Source of the DNA: Mollicutes bacterium
Lineage (GTDB): Bacteria; Bacillota_I; Bacilli_A; Izemoplasmatales; Izemoplasmataceae
Length of the DNA stretch: 42,981 nucleotides
Assembly: GCA_003554025.1 (NCBI GenBank)
Contig: PWFC01000023.1
Span: 1-42,981, forward strand
Direction: 5' to 3'
The translations under genes were made by a program, and so were the position numbers. Of the stretch, positions 32,985 through 40,384 are shown in pieces. The notes beneath the pieces were generated by a model. That model saw nothing but the letters and a program-made list of their open reading frames with translations. It did not search any database and had not been told where the DNA came from. Numbering within the stretch: the stretch's first letter is position 1; every line of letters begins with the position of its first letter.

Positions 32985-34364
32985 GTGGATTTTTTAACGT
33001 ATGTCGTAGAACATGAACGCGCCATTCTTGAAGAAGTGAAGGCTTTGTGCCGGATACCAAGTGTTTTGGACCGCTTTGATCCTGAAAGCGAAACTCCGTT
33101 TGGCGAAGGAATCGCCAAAGCGCTTTCCCATATGCTCAAACAGGCGAAGGCGGATGGTTTCGTGACGAAGAATGTTCGCAATTACGCCGGACATATCGAA
33201 TATGGCGAAGGCGGAGAACTGATTGGCATATTGTGTCATCTTGACGTGGTGCCGGCCCACACTGAAGGTTGGAGCACGCCACCCTTTCATCCCGTCGTTA
33301 AGGATGGAAAGCTCTACGGACGTGGCACTATGGACGATAAAGGCCCGCTTATTGCGGCGTATTTTGCGTTGAAATTTCTCAAGGATTTGGGCGTCAAGTT
33401 CCATCGCCGGGTCCGCTTGATTATGGGAACCGATGAAGAAACCGCCTGGCGAGGCATCAAAGAATATTTCAAGATGGAAGAAATGCCCACATTCGGGTTT
33501 TCTCCGGATGCAACCTTTCCGCTCATTCATGGTGAAAAGGGGCTATTCAACTTTGAGTTGAAAGGAAAGTACGCCAACGACGAGCTTTTGTCGTTCAAAA
33601 GCGGCGAACGCTTCAACATGGTGCCCGACACTGCCGAATGCACACTTTCGATCGATTTGAAAAAAGAGTTCACAGCCTTTTTGAAGTATAACGGATATAA
33701 AGGGAAAATTGAAGGCAACACATACAAAGTCTTCGGCAAAAACGCCCATGCGATGAGTCCGCACTTAGGCGTGAACGCAGCGTTCATCCTAGCGTCTTTC
33801 TTGCACGAACACATCGACAATCCTTTTATCCGACTGATTCGTGAACGCTTTGCTTTTGACCCTTACGGCGAAAAGCTGAACATTGCACATAAGGATGAAG
33901 AGATGAAATCGTTTACCGTCAATCCGGGCGTTTTCCGGTATGCGCCCGAGGGGGGCAGCGTCGTTGTCAATTGTCGTTATCCGAAAGGATTCAATCTTCG
34001 TTCCAGCGCGCTGAAAATTAAAAACGCCGCTCAAAAATACGGTTACACTTATGAACGCACTTTCCATCTGCCGATTCATTATGTTTCCAAAGAAGACCCG
34101 CTTGTGACTTCGCTTATGGATGCGTACCAAAAAATTACGAACGATTTTGAAAGCGAGCCCCATACCATTGGCGGCGGCACTTTCGCCAGAGCGCTTGATA
34201 AGGGTGTCGCTTTCGGTATGTTGATGCCGGGTAGAAAAGACAGCACCCATCAAATCGACGAACACGTCTATGTAAAAGACTTGATTGAAGCCACGGCCAT
34301 CTACATGGAAGCCATCTATACTTTGACCCGCGAGGAAACAAAAATCCCTGTAGAAAAAGCGTAA
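32985..34364 (+). CDS. pepV: M20 dipeptidase, PepV-like
   Basis: The 459-residue dizinc peptidase cleaves dipeptides in the cytosol. Motifs are GILCHLDVVPA with a His zinc ligand and the catalytic Asp, GRGTMDDKGP with the bridging Asp, GTDEET with the catalytic/zinc Glu pair, GFSPDA, and the C-terminal KDSTHQIDEHV with a His ligand. Length and the inserted lid domain suit PepV. The GTG start has GAGGTG upstream; a nearby ATG is absent. Confidence 0.92.
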   Translation: MDFLTYVVEHERAILEEVKALCRIPSVLDRFDPESETPFGEGIAKALSHMLKQAKADGFVTKNVRNYAGHIEYGEGGELIGILCHLDVVPAHTEGWSTPPFHPVVKDGKLYGRGTMDDKGPLIAAYFALKFLKDLGVKFHRRVRLIMGTDEETAWRGIKEYFKMEEMPTFGFSPDATFPLIHGEKGLFNFELKGKYANDELLSFKSGERFNMVPDTAECTLSIDLKKEFTAFLKYNGYKGKIEGNTYKVFGKNAHAMSPHLGVNAAFILASFLHEHIDNPFIRLIRERFAFDPYGEKLNIAHKDEEMKSFTVNPGVFRYAPEGGSVVVNCRYPKGFNLRSSALKIKNAAQKYGYTYERTFHLPIHYVSKEDPLVTSLMDAYQKITNDFESEPHTIGGGTFARALDKGVAFGMLMPGRKDSTHQIDEHVYVKDLIEATAIYMEAIYTLTREETKIPVEKA

Positions 34365-34390
34365 ATGGTTTACGCAAACCTTGAAAAGTT

Positions 34391-34399
34391 TGTTATAAT
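34391..34399 (+). promoter_or_regulatory. extended -10 promoter for trmB, next to a palindrome
   Basis: TGTTATAAT is an extended -10 box 16 nt before the trmB start. A perfect inverted repeat GCGTAAA-TGG-TTTACGC (34359-34375) covers the pepV stop and the -35 region. It lacks a T tract, so it could be an operator rather than a terminator. Confidence 0.5.
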
Positions 34400-34414
34400 G
34401 ACGTTGGTGGTTTT

Positions 34415-35110
34415 ATGAGACTTAGAAAGGTGAGTTACGCTCCGAAACTGATCGCAAAGCACCCTGAACGCATTATGGATATCGACAAGGATACCAAAGT
34501 CGACGTTAAGGACTTTTTTCCCAAAGAACAGCCCCTTGAAGTGGAAATTGGCGCCGGGAAGGGTCAGTTCAGTCATACCCTCGCACAAAGACAACCCGAT
34601 AAGAACCACATCGCCATTGAGCGTTTTGACAGCGTCATCGTTCGAGCGCTTGAAAAAGTTCTATCCGACCCTTTGGACAATCTATTCTTAGTGAGAATGG
34701 ACGCCAAGCACCTCGAGAACATCTTGGATTCGAACGTTGTGAAGACGTTATACTTGAACTTCTCCGACCCTTGGCCGAAAGCGCGTCACGCCAAACGGCG
34801 TTTGACGCATCCCGATTACCTTTCTTTATATAAGAAAATTCTTGCAAAAGACGGTAGGATTGAGTTCAAAACCGATAACCGCCATTTCTTCGAATACACT
34901 CTCAAAACCATGAACCGTGCGGGGATGACGTTTCATTTTCTCTCATTCGACCTTCATGAAGACAATCCCCCTAAGAACATCATGACCGAATTTGAAGAGA
35001 AGCATTCGAAAAACGGCCCCATATACAAACTAACCGCATCGTTTGAGGAGGATGAGCATGAAAAAGATGTATCAGGATTTAGTGAATCTACCCGGCCCGC
35101 CGAGCTTTGA
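34415..35110 (+). CDS. trmB: tRNA (guanine46-N7)-methyltransferase
   Basis: The 231-residue enzyme has the SAM motif EVEIGAGKGQFSH, the TrmB-specific NFSDPWPKARHAKRR and the FKTDNRHFFEY segment. It makes m7G46 in tRNA. The normal C-terminal element (NIMTEFEEKHSKNGPIYKL) is followed by about 22 extra residues (EEDEHEKDVSG...). They are read out of frame from the start of the next gene, giving a 53-nt overlap. GGTGG precedes the ATG. Confidence 0.95.
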   Translation: MRLRKVSYAPKLIAKHPERIMDIDKDTKVDVKDFFPKEQPLEVEIGAGKGQFSHTLAQRQPDKNHIAIERFDSVIVRALEKVLSDPLDNLFLVRMDAKHLENILDSNVVKTLYLNFSDPWPKARHAKRRLTHPDYLSLYKKILAKDGRIEFKTDNRHFFEYTLKTMNRAGMTFHFLSFDLHEDNPPKNIMTEFEEKHSKNGPIYKLTASFEEDEHEKDVSGFSESTRPAEL

Positions 35111-36122
35111 ACGAGAAGTCAAACGCTACATGAAACAAGAAATTTCCAAGCACACCGATGAAATCGTCGAAGACAAACTCGGTTCGATTTTCGGCGGCAT
35201 TAACACAAAAAGCAAAGGCCCCCGCGTCATGATGGCCGGGCACATGGACGAAGTCGGCGCCATGGTGACCGGCATCACCAAAGAAGGGTTGATCAAGATG
35301 CAAGCCCTAGGCGGAATGAAGGGCGACGTTTTTCTCTCGCAGCACATGATCATCTATACCGACGACCTTGAAGAGATTCCCGGCATCACCGCCTCAAAAC
35401 CCCCGCATTTGACGCGCGGTAAAAAAGAGGATACACCGTTAAAATTTGACGATTTGCGGCTTGATATCGGCGCCGAAGACAAAGAACACGCCGAAAAACT
35501 CGGCGTCAAAATCGGTCAGATGATTGTGCCGCGCAACACGTATATCGAAACCAAAGACGGAAAAAAAGTCATTTCGAAAGCTTGGGACGACCGTTTCGGC
35601 TGCGCGATGGCGCTTGAGCTTCTTGAGACCCTTAAAGACGAAGCGTTGCCCTGTTCGCTGTACGCCGGCGCAACCGTGCAAGAAGAAGCGGGTCTTCGCG
35701 GTGCGAAGACCGCCACTCACGCGGTCAATCCCGACGTCTTCTTAGCCGTCGATTGTTCACCTTGCCAGGATTCTTTCGAAGGCGATGAGATCAGCGGCAA
35801 TTTGAACAAGGGCTTTTTGATGCGTTTTTACGACCCGAACGCCATCATGCATCGAGGCATGAGGGAACACATTGAGCGTTTGGCCGAAAAGCACGACATC
35901 AAGTTTCAGTACTATCAATCCAAAGGCGGCACCGACGCGGCCCGCGCCCAGCTTTCAAGAAGCGGCGTCGTCGTCGCAACCATCGGCATGCCGGCTCGCT
36001 ACATCCATTCAACCACATCGATGATTCACAAAAACGATTACGAAGCGGTCAAGCAAATGCTTTTGACGTTGATTCGCTCGCTTGACAGCGAGACGCTATC
36101 CGAAATCAAAGCGAACGTTTAA
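35058..36122 (+). CDS. M42-family metallo-aminopeptidase
   Basis: The 354-residue protein is of the M42 (glutamyl aminopeptidase/YsdC/FrvX) family of large tetrahedral aminopeptidases. Its metal and catalytic motifs are AGHMDEVG, SKAWDDRFGC, VQEEAGLRGA, LAVDCSPC and RYIHSTTSMIH. AGGAGG at 35046-35051 with 6-nt spacing fixes the ATG at 35058, inside trmB. It probably finishes peptide breakdown along with PepV two genes upstream. Confidence 0.92.
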   Translation: MKKMYQDLVNLPGPPSFEREVKRYMKQEISKHTDEIVEDKLGSIFGGINTKSKGPRVMMAGHMDEVGAMVTGITKEGLIKMQALGGMKGDVFLSQHMIIYTDDLEEIPGITASKPPHLTRGKKEDTPLKFDDLRLDIGAEDKEHAEKLGVKIGQMIVPRNTYIETKDGKKVISKAWDDRFGCAMALELLETLKDEALPCSLYAGATVQEEAGLRGAKTATHAVNPDVFLAVDCSPCQDSFEGDEISGNLNKGFLMRFYDPNAIMHRGMREHIERLAEKHDIKFQYYQSKGGTDAARAQLSRSGVVVATIGMPARYIHSTTSMIHKNDYEAVKQMLLTLIRSLDSETLSEIKANV

Positions 36123-36240
36123 TTCTTGCGCAACCATCCCGGCACGGTAAAGCATTGAGCACGCCAGTGTAGAAGGGAGAGTTGTTCATACATCCAAAAT
36201 CCGGGACCTTAAAAAGGCCCAAAATTAAGGAGAATGATTT
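36123..36240 (+). other. 118-nt intergenic leader before the ECF gene
   Basis: No recognisable riboswitch or strong promoter was found. A small imperfect hairpin GGGACCTT/AAGGCCC (about 36208-36227) lies just before the AAGGAG of the ECF gene. Its lack of a T tract argues against a terminator. Confidence 0.3.
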
Positions 36241-36822
36241 ATGAGAGACAAAAGAACCAAAGAAATGACCACGATGGCGATGTTCATCGCCATCATCGTC
36301 GTCATGGCGTTGATTCCCTATGTGGGCTTCTTCCAGTATGGCGGCATCGCTTTTACCACTTTGCACATTCCCGTCATCATCGGCACGCTTTATGGAGGTT
36401 GGAAGTTCGGAGCGGGGTTGGGCTTCACATTCGGCCTGTTTTCAATGATCATCGCTTTTATGCGCCCCGACCCGAGCAACGTGATTTTTCAAAATCCCGT
36501 CGTCGCCATCGCACCGCGTTTGATTTTCGGCCTTGCGACCTGGTATATGTACGTCGGGTTGAAACGGGTCATCTCGGATATCCGTTTAAGCACAGCGCTT
36601 ACGTTTTTGCTTGCCACGCTTGTGCATACTGTAATCACCATTTCGTTTGTCGTGTTGTTTTTGGGCTTTTATCGCGAATTCATCGGCGAGTTCATCGGCA
36701 TCATTCTTGCGGTCATGCCCATCAACGGCACCATCGAAATCGTTAGCGCCATCGTCATCGGCACCCCGATTGTCTTAAGGCTTCGCGCTTCGGACATGTT
36801 TCGTCTTCATGAGGAAGAGTAG
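36241..36822 (+). CDS. ECF transporter S component, probably pantothenate-specific
   Basis: The 193-residue protein has about five to six membrane helices. It begins with the charged RDKRTKEMTTMAMFIAI segment typical of S components, and FTTLHIPVIIGTLYGGWKFG is a strong ECF-family signature. S components bind a vitamin and dock on a shared energising module encoded elsewhere. Because the next gene, 8 nt away, is pantothenate kinase, pantothenate (PanT-like) is the most likely substrate. AAGGAG precedes the ATG. Confidence 0.82.
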   Translation: MRDKRTKEMTTMAMFIAIIVVMALIPYVGFFQYGGIAFTTLHIPVIIGTLYGGWKFGAGLGFTFGLFSMIIAFMRPDPSNVIFQNPVVAIAPRLIFGLATWYMYVGLKRVISDIRLSTALTFLLATLVHTVITISFVVLFLGFYREFIGEFIGIILAVMPINGTIEIVSAIVIGTPIVLRLRASDMFRLHEEE

Positions 36823-36830
36823 GTGAAACC

Positions 36831-37580
36831 ATGAATCTCTACATCGACATCGGCAACTCGAACATCGTCATCGGCAAGGGCAACAACGGTTTTGAGGAAA
36901 CCTACCGCTACCGGACCGATCCGTTGAAATCAAGCGATGAGTATTACGCATTGTTAAAGCATCTTTTCGACGGTGTCGAAAATGTCACCATTGCTAGCGT
37001 CGTTCCACAACTCAACACCGCTTTTAAAACATTTTTGAAGCGATATTACGGCATCACGCCACTCTTTGTCGAACCGGGCATCAAAACCGGCGTCAAAATC
37101 AAGACGGACTATCCACAAGAAGTGGGCGCCGACCTCGTTTCGGCCGCCGCCGGGGCACTGGATCGTTACGGAAAAGACGCCATTATCGTCGACATGGGCA
37201 CCGCTACCACGTTTTCCTACATGCAGGGAGCGGAAATCAAAGGCGTTTCCATAAACATCGGCCTTGACGCCAGCAAAGACGCGTTGGTTTCCGGAACGTC
37301 GCAGCTTTTGCAGTTCGAATTCGAAAAGCCGCCAAGCGTTTTGGGCACGAACACCATCGACGCTTTGAACGCCGGGTTCCTTTATGGGCATGTGCATCAA
37401 ATCAACGGCATGGTTGATGCGATTCGAAAAACTTACGATAACGAAAACGCTCCGGTCATCATCACCGGCGGGGCAAGCCGATATTTGGAAGGCATGCTGC
37501 CGAAAAGTTATATTTTCGACGAATTCATCGTTTTAAAAGGACTAGAGGCGATACAACGCCGCAACAAGATAAACAAGTAG
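36831..37580 (+). CDS. coaX: type III pantothenate kinase
   Basis: The 249-residue ASKHA-fold kinase makes 4'-phosphopantothenate, the first step to CoA. LYIDIGNSNIVIG is the phosphate loop, VGADLVSAAAGAL the pantothenate-binding part, and IIVDMGTATTFSY and VIITGGASRYL the remaining ATPase motifs. Length matches CoaX. AGGTG precedes the ATG. It pairs with the vitamin transporter upstream and is closed by a terminator. Confidence 0.95.
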   Translation: MNLYIDIGNSNIVIGKGNNGFEETYRYRTDPLKSSDEYYALLKHLFDGVENVTIASVVPQLNTAFKTFLKRYYGITPLFVEPGIKTGVKIKTDYPQEVGADLVSAAAGALDRYGKDAIIVDMGTATTFSYMQGAEIKGVSINIGLDASKDALVSGTSQLLQFEFEKPPSVLGTNTIDALNAGFLYGHVHQINGMVDAIRKTYDNENAPVIITGGASRYLEGMLPKSYIFDEFIVLKGLEAIQRRNKINK

Positions 37581-37585
37581 TTTTC

Positions 37586-37609
37586 AGCCCCGCGGAATGC
37601 GGGGCTTTT
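37586..37609 (+). terminator. rho-independent terminator after coaX
   Basis: AGCCCCGC pairs with GCGGGGCT around a 5-nt loop, then TTT. Confidence 0.88.
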
Positions 37610-37640
37610 ATTGGCGGTTATCCCGTCAATGACGGAAAAC

Positions 37641-37669
37641 TTGCATATTGTCATTTTTTTGTGTATACT
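37641..37669 (+). promoter_or_regulatory. sigma-A promoter for riboswitch 1
   Basis: TTGCAT (37641-37646), a 17-bp spacer and TATACT (37664-37669), giving a transcript start just before the leader hairpin. Confidence 0.7.
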
Positions 37670-37680
37670 ATAAGTAATCA

Positions 37681-37727
37681 AAGCTATTGCCTTTGGTAGT
37701 CGCAGACTTCCACAGGTGATATAGCTT
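37681..37727 (+). other. structured hairpin 5' of the c-di-GMP aptamer
   Basis: Four nested arms pair: AAGCTAT/ATAGCTT, CCT/AGG, TGG/CCA and AGTC/GACT around a GCA loop, with single mismatches between them. Its 3' arm is the same segment needed for P1 of the following aptamer, so the two are mutually exclusive. Confidence 0.6.
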
Positions 37728-37799
37728 GATAAAGCCAAACTCGGAGCGATCCGGGGACGGAAAACTATAGGGTCTCACAGAGACAGCCAGTTGCCTTGC
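37721..37799 (+). promoter_or_regulatory. cyclic-di-GMP-I (GEMM-I) riboswitch 1
   Basis: The aptamer is recognised by AAAGCCAAAC, a P2 hairpin CTCGG/CCGGG, GACGGAAAACTATAGGGTCT and AGCCAGTTGCC, the GEMM-I order. P1 pairs TAGC-TT-G with C-TT-GCTA. Guanine at the G20 position and C at C92 (Vc2 numbering) are kept, predicting c-di-GMP rather than cGAMP. No terminator follows before the start at 37825. CCAAACTC (37735-37742) can pair with GAGTTGGG (37813-37820) over the Shine-Dalgarno sequence, so translational control with ligand-on output is possible (inference). Confidence 0.88.
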
Positions 37800-37824
37800 T
37801 AAGTCATCTATGGAGTTGGGTACT

Positions 37825-38304
37825 ATGAAAAAAACGTTTGCGACGTTGGCGATAGCTTTTTTGTTGTTCGCAATGAACGTTGGCGTATATACGAAATGGT
37901 TCGACGATTACGAAGGGTCTCTTGATGAGGATTACCGCGTTCTTGAAAGAACCGGCGGATTGAACGAAGGAGAACGTTTGGTGCCTAAAGGGGCCATGCT
38001 GGGTCCTAACGATGTCGACTCTATCGAGTATACTTATGTTGTGCAGATCGAACAGGGAAGCGATTTGACTCCCGCTCTTCGCAACATCCAAATTCACCAT
38101 GACGATGCAATCTACGACAACACCCACGGTCTTGTCGTGTACGAAAGCGCCATCGCATCCTTAGAAGAAGCGGATGAAGCGTATTACCGAATGGAAGTTG
38201 AACTATCGGTTTCGCTAAAGATGCCTGAAGAATCGGATGCGTACAACGCACTTCGCGGTGCACGCAACCTAACCTTTGATTTTGCTATGATGCCCGCGAA
38301 CTAA
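37825..38304 (+). CDS. TasA-like exported protein 1 (c-di-GMP controlled)
   Basis: The 159-residue protein has a hydrophobic signal (about 5-22) followed by YTKWFDD, matching the A-x-W/F-D boundary of its neighbours. The mature part (RLVPKGAMLGPNDVDSIEYTYVVQ) parallels LVPAGVILKADDVDEVELTYNV of the 38598 protein, marking them as paralogues. These are small beta-rich proteins exported through a SipW-type peptidase, like TasA/CalY fibre subunits. I cannot confirm fibre formation. GGAG upstream of the ATG at 37825 decides the start over ATG 37810. It is closed by its own terminator. Confidence 0.72.
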   Translation: MKKTFATLAIAFLLFAMNVGVYTKWFDDYEGSLDEDYRVLERTGGLNEGERLVPKGAMLGPNDVDSIEYTYVVQIEQGSDLTPALRNIQIHHDDAIYDNTHGLVVYESAIASLEEADEAYYRMEVELSVSLKMPEESDAYNALRGARNLTFDFAMMPAN

Positions 38305-38318
38305 CCTAGCCCCCCGTG

Positions 38319-38365
38319 AACCACTCTTGTATTCGGGTCAAACCGGATGCAAGGGTGGTTTTTTT
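38319..38365 (+). terminator. terminator after TasA-like gene 1
   Basis: AACCACTCTTG pairs with CAAGGGTGGTT, and inner ATTCGG with CCGGAT, then T7. Confidence 0.88.
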
Positions 38366-38424
38366 GACGTCTTGTTTGGGGGTTGCAACTTATTCATTTA
38401 ATTTCACAAATCGAAGCAATACTG

Positions 38425-38452
38425 TTGACTTTTCCGGGTAATAGATTATAAT
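38425..38452 (+). promoter_or_regulatory. sigma-A promoter for riboswitch 2 and the sipW operon
   Basis: TTGACT (38425-38430), a 16-bp spacer and TATAAT (38447-38452). Confidence 0.75.
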
Positions 38453-38475
38453 TTATGTAAACAAACTATACAAAA

Positions 38476-38568
38476 CAATGAAAAAGCCAAAGCTGAAGCG
38501 ATTCAGTGACGGAAAACTATAGGGTCTTGCAAAAGATAGCCAGTTGCCATTGGGCAACTGGCTTTTTT
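38476..38568 (+). promoter_or_regulatory. cyclic-di-GMP-I riboswitch 2 with intrinsic terminator (ON switch)
   Basis: The aptamer has the same core as riboswitch 1: AAAGCCAAAG, GACGGAAAACTATAGGGTCT and AGCCAGTTGCC. P1 is perfect, CAATG (38476-38480) with CATTG (38548-38552). The terminator pairs AGCCAGTTGCC (38538-38548) with GGCAACTGGCT (38553-38563), followed by T6. The 5' arm of the terminator is the ligand-binding 3' strand of the aptamer, so c-di-GMP binding should block termination. CTATACAAAA (38466-38475) also complements TTTTGTATAG (38565-38574), a possible outer antiterminator helix. Confidence 0.92.
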
Positions 38569-38597
38569 GTATAGCAAAACTATGAGGAGGAAAAGAA

Positions 38598-39089
38598 ATG
38601 TTGAGAAAACTAAGTTTGTTCGTAATTGCATTGGTTTTGATCGGAGGGTCCGCTTTGGCTTTTGCTTGGTGGGACAATTTGACTGTCGAAGAAGAAGAGA
38701 CAATCACCATCGGGGAAGGTGTGACGTTGGAAGTTTTGGCGGTTGCCGAAGTTCCTGAAGGAAAAGCGCTCGTGCCGGCCGGTGTGATTTTGAAAGCCGA
38801 CGATGTCGACGAAGTCGAATTGACATACAATGTCAAGCTTGATACCGAAGTGCCTGAGGCGCTTGACCTTGATGTGGTTTCAAGCAACATTGAAATCGGC
38901 GGAGACGCCACATACGCCGGACTCGTAAACATTGACATCAGTTTGGCCGAATCCACCGTCAACGACGTGGATGTGTTGGTCACGGTCACCGTTACACTCG
39001 ATGAACCCGCAGACCAAACCGAATACGACGCAATCGTCAATCAAGACATCACGTTCACATTGACATTCACCGCATCGGAATCCGAATAA
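38598..39089 (+). CDS. TasA-like exported protein 2
   Basis: The 163-residue protein has a signal sequence ending GGSALAFAWWDNL, resembling the SipW-cognate boundary (as in ...GTWAAFND of TasA). The mature part is acidic and beta-rich (ITIGEGVTLEVLAVAEVPEG, then DVDVLVTVTVTLDEPADQTE). It is first in the operon with TasA-like 3, sipW and the two-domain surface protein. GAGGAGG lies upstream of the ATG. Control by riboswitch 2 is direct. A 13-bp hairpin spans its stop codon. Confidence 0.75.
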   Translation: MLRKLSLFVIALVLIGGSALAFAWWDNLTVEEEETITIGEGVTLEVLAVAEVPEGKALVPAGVILKADDVDEVELTYNVKLDTEVPEALDLDVVSSNIEIGGDATYAGLVNIDISLAESTVNDVDVLVTVTVTLDEPADQTEYDAIVNQDITFTLTFTASESE

Positions 39090-39103
39090 CTTATTCGGAT
39101 TCC
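39077..39103 (+). other. intercistronic hairpin at the end of TasA-like gene 2
   Basis: GGAATCCGAATAA and TTATTCGGATTCC form a perfect 13-nt inverted repeat separated by one base, covering the stop codon. No T tract follows, so an RNA-stability or processing role is more likely than termination. Confidence 0.65.
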
Positions 39104-39153
39104 TAAGGGTTTGCTTCATGGCTACAAAATTGAAGCCCTAAGAGGAGAACAAT

Positions 39154-39732
39154 ATGAGAAGAAAATTACTTTTGGTTGTTTTGCTGCTTTTGCTTTTCAG
39201 CGGAAGCTTTGGCGCTTTTGCTTGGTGGGACCGTTTGAATGTGACATCACCGGGAGAAGATATTGATTTGGGCGAAGGCATTCGTTTGGTATTGAGCGAA
39301 ACCATCGGTTCTACGGACAAGATTTTGGTTCCGGCGGGGTCTTATTATGCAGCCGATACAAACAATTACACGACCGAATACGTTTTTGTCTATACGCTGG
39401 GTTTGGAGTTTTCTTGGGATGAAGCCGTTGACATAGAAACAACCATCGAAAACTTCCAAGTCGAGGACCTTGCCCCCGGTGAAAAACCGGCGGCGCTCAT
39501 TGTTGAAATTGCCGGAGAAGACCTTGAAGGCAATCCTTTCAGTGAAGCAGCCATGACGCTTCGCATCGATGAAGCGTTGCAAATGGACGATGATGAATTC
39601 GTCATCACCATTACCTTGAAACTTGTGGATCATCCAAACGCCGACCCGCTTTACGCCAACGATTTTGACAAGTTGGCGGGCAAGACGTTATCGTTCAACG
39701 TCTTGTTTGAAATCGTACCGTTTGGCGAATGA
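39154..39732 (+). CDS. TasA-like exported protein 3
   Basis: The 192-residue protein has a strongly hydrophobic signal and the boundary GSFGAFAWWDRLNV, nearly the same as protein 2. The mature domain has IDLGEGIRLVLSETIGSTDK and KILVPAGSYYAAD, aligned with the GEGV and LVPAG motifs of protein 2, so they are paralogues. It is acidic and beta-rich, without Cys in the mature part. GAGGAGAA precedes the ATG. It is probably exported and cut by the SipW peptidase encoded next. Confidence 0.75.
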   Translation: MRRKLLLVVLLLLLFSGSFGAFAWWDRLNVTSPGEDIDLGEGIRLVLSETIGSTDKILVPAGSYYAADTNNYTTEYVFVYTLGLEFSWDEAVDIETTIENFQVEDLAPGEKPAALIVEIAGEDLEGNPFSEAAMTLRIDEALQMDDDEFVITITLKLVDHPNADPLYANDFDKLAGKTLSFNVLFEIVPFGE

Positions 39733-39749
39733 TGCATCGCGCATAACGT

Positions 39750-39789
39750 TTAGGGAAAGGCCGCTGAACGGCCTTGCCCTTTTCCCTAA
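39750..39789 (+). other. intercistronic hairpin before sipW
   Basis: TTAGGGAA pairs with TTCCCTAA and, inside, GGCCG with CGGCC. No T tract follows. It separates the abundant-protein genes from sipW and may set their relative mRNA levels. Confidence 0.5.
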
Positions 39790-39824
39790 GAATAAACGAC
39801 ACCCAACCGAAAGGGGTTGAGACG

Positions 39825-40373
39825 ATGAAAGATTCCAAAAATAGAAAACCATCATACGCCCCTTTCCTCAAAGCGTTGTCTACAGCGTCCACGTTAATTT
39901 TTTTATACATCGCTCTTTCCCTTTTGATTCCCGGCGTATCTTTGTTTGGGCGTTATCAGCATTATGTCATCTTGACCGGAAGCATGCGACCGACCATTGA
40001 AGTCGGCGATGTGGTTTTCATCAACAACCAAACGTCTCTTTCGGAGATGGAAGATGGCGACATTGTGGCGTTTTACGCCGATGTGACCAACGATGGACAA
40101 GACGATGTGGTGGTGCATTACGTTCACACGATAGACCGAGATGCAAAAACCTTCACAACAAGACCCGAAAATACGATGACTCCGGATCCTTGGACGCTTT
40201 CCCAAAATGACCTGATTGGTTCTTACGCTTTTCGCATCCCGCGCATAGGGAGGTTCATGTTGTTTGCCCAATCGGCGCTTGGGCGTATTGTGATCGTTGT
40301 CAACATAGTTTTGCTTTATATCATCTATCAACTTTGGAACAAAGAACCCTCGAAAAAGGATGAACCCACATAG
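39825..40373 (+). CDS. sipW: SipW-type signal peptidase I
   Basis: The 182-residue membrane peptidase has N-terminal (about 20-40) and C-terminal (about 150-168) membrane helices. The catalytic Ser53 lies in LTGSMRPTIEVGD. A His in VVHYVHTI (His98 or His101) replaces the Lys of ordinary bacterial signal peptidases, as in the ER/archaeal-type S26B group that includes Bacillus SipW. TRPENTMTPDPW supplies the acidic residue region. SipW processes TasA and YqxM/TapA in Bacillus. Here it is encoded among four candidate substrates. AAGGGGTT precedes the ATG. Confidence 0.92.
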   Translation: MKDSKNRKPSYAPFLKALSTASTLIFLYIALSLLIPGVSLFGRYQHYVILTGSMRPTIEVGDVVFINNQTSLSEMEDGDIVAFYADVTNDGQDDVVVHYVHTIDRDAKTFTTRPENTMTPDPWTLSQNDLIGSYAFRIPRIGRFMLFAQSALGRIVIVVNIVLLYIIYQLWNKEPSKKDEPT

Positions 40374-40384
40374 GAGGTGGCCTT

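Noticed and set aside
36123-36240. Riboswitch before the ECF vitamin transporter
   Set aside because: I compared it by eye with THF, preQ1, TPP and FMN motifs and found no match; a covariance search would be needed to reopen this.
36234-36746. 170-codon plus-strand frame overlapping the ECF gene
   Set aside because: His/Arg-rich translation typical of an out-of-frame shadow; the ECF frame has the proper ribosome-binding site and membrane pattern.
37725-37745. cGAMP-type (G20A) reading of riboswitch 1
   Set aside because: The position equivalent to G20 is G in both aptamers, which favours c-di-GMP.
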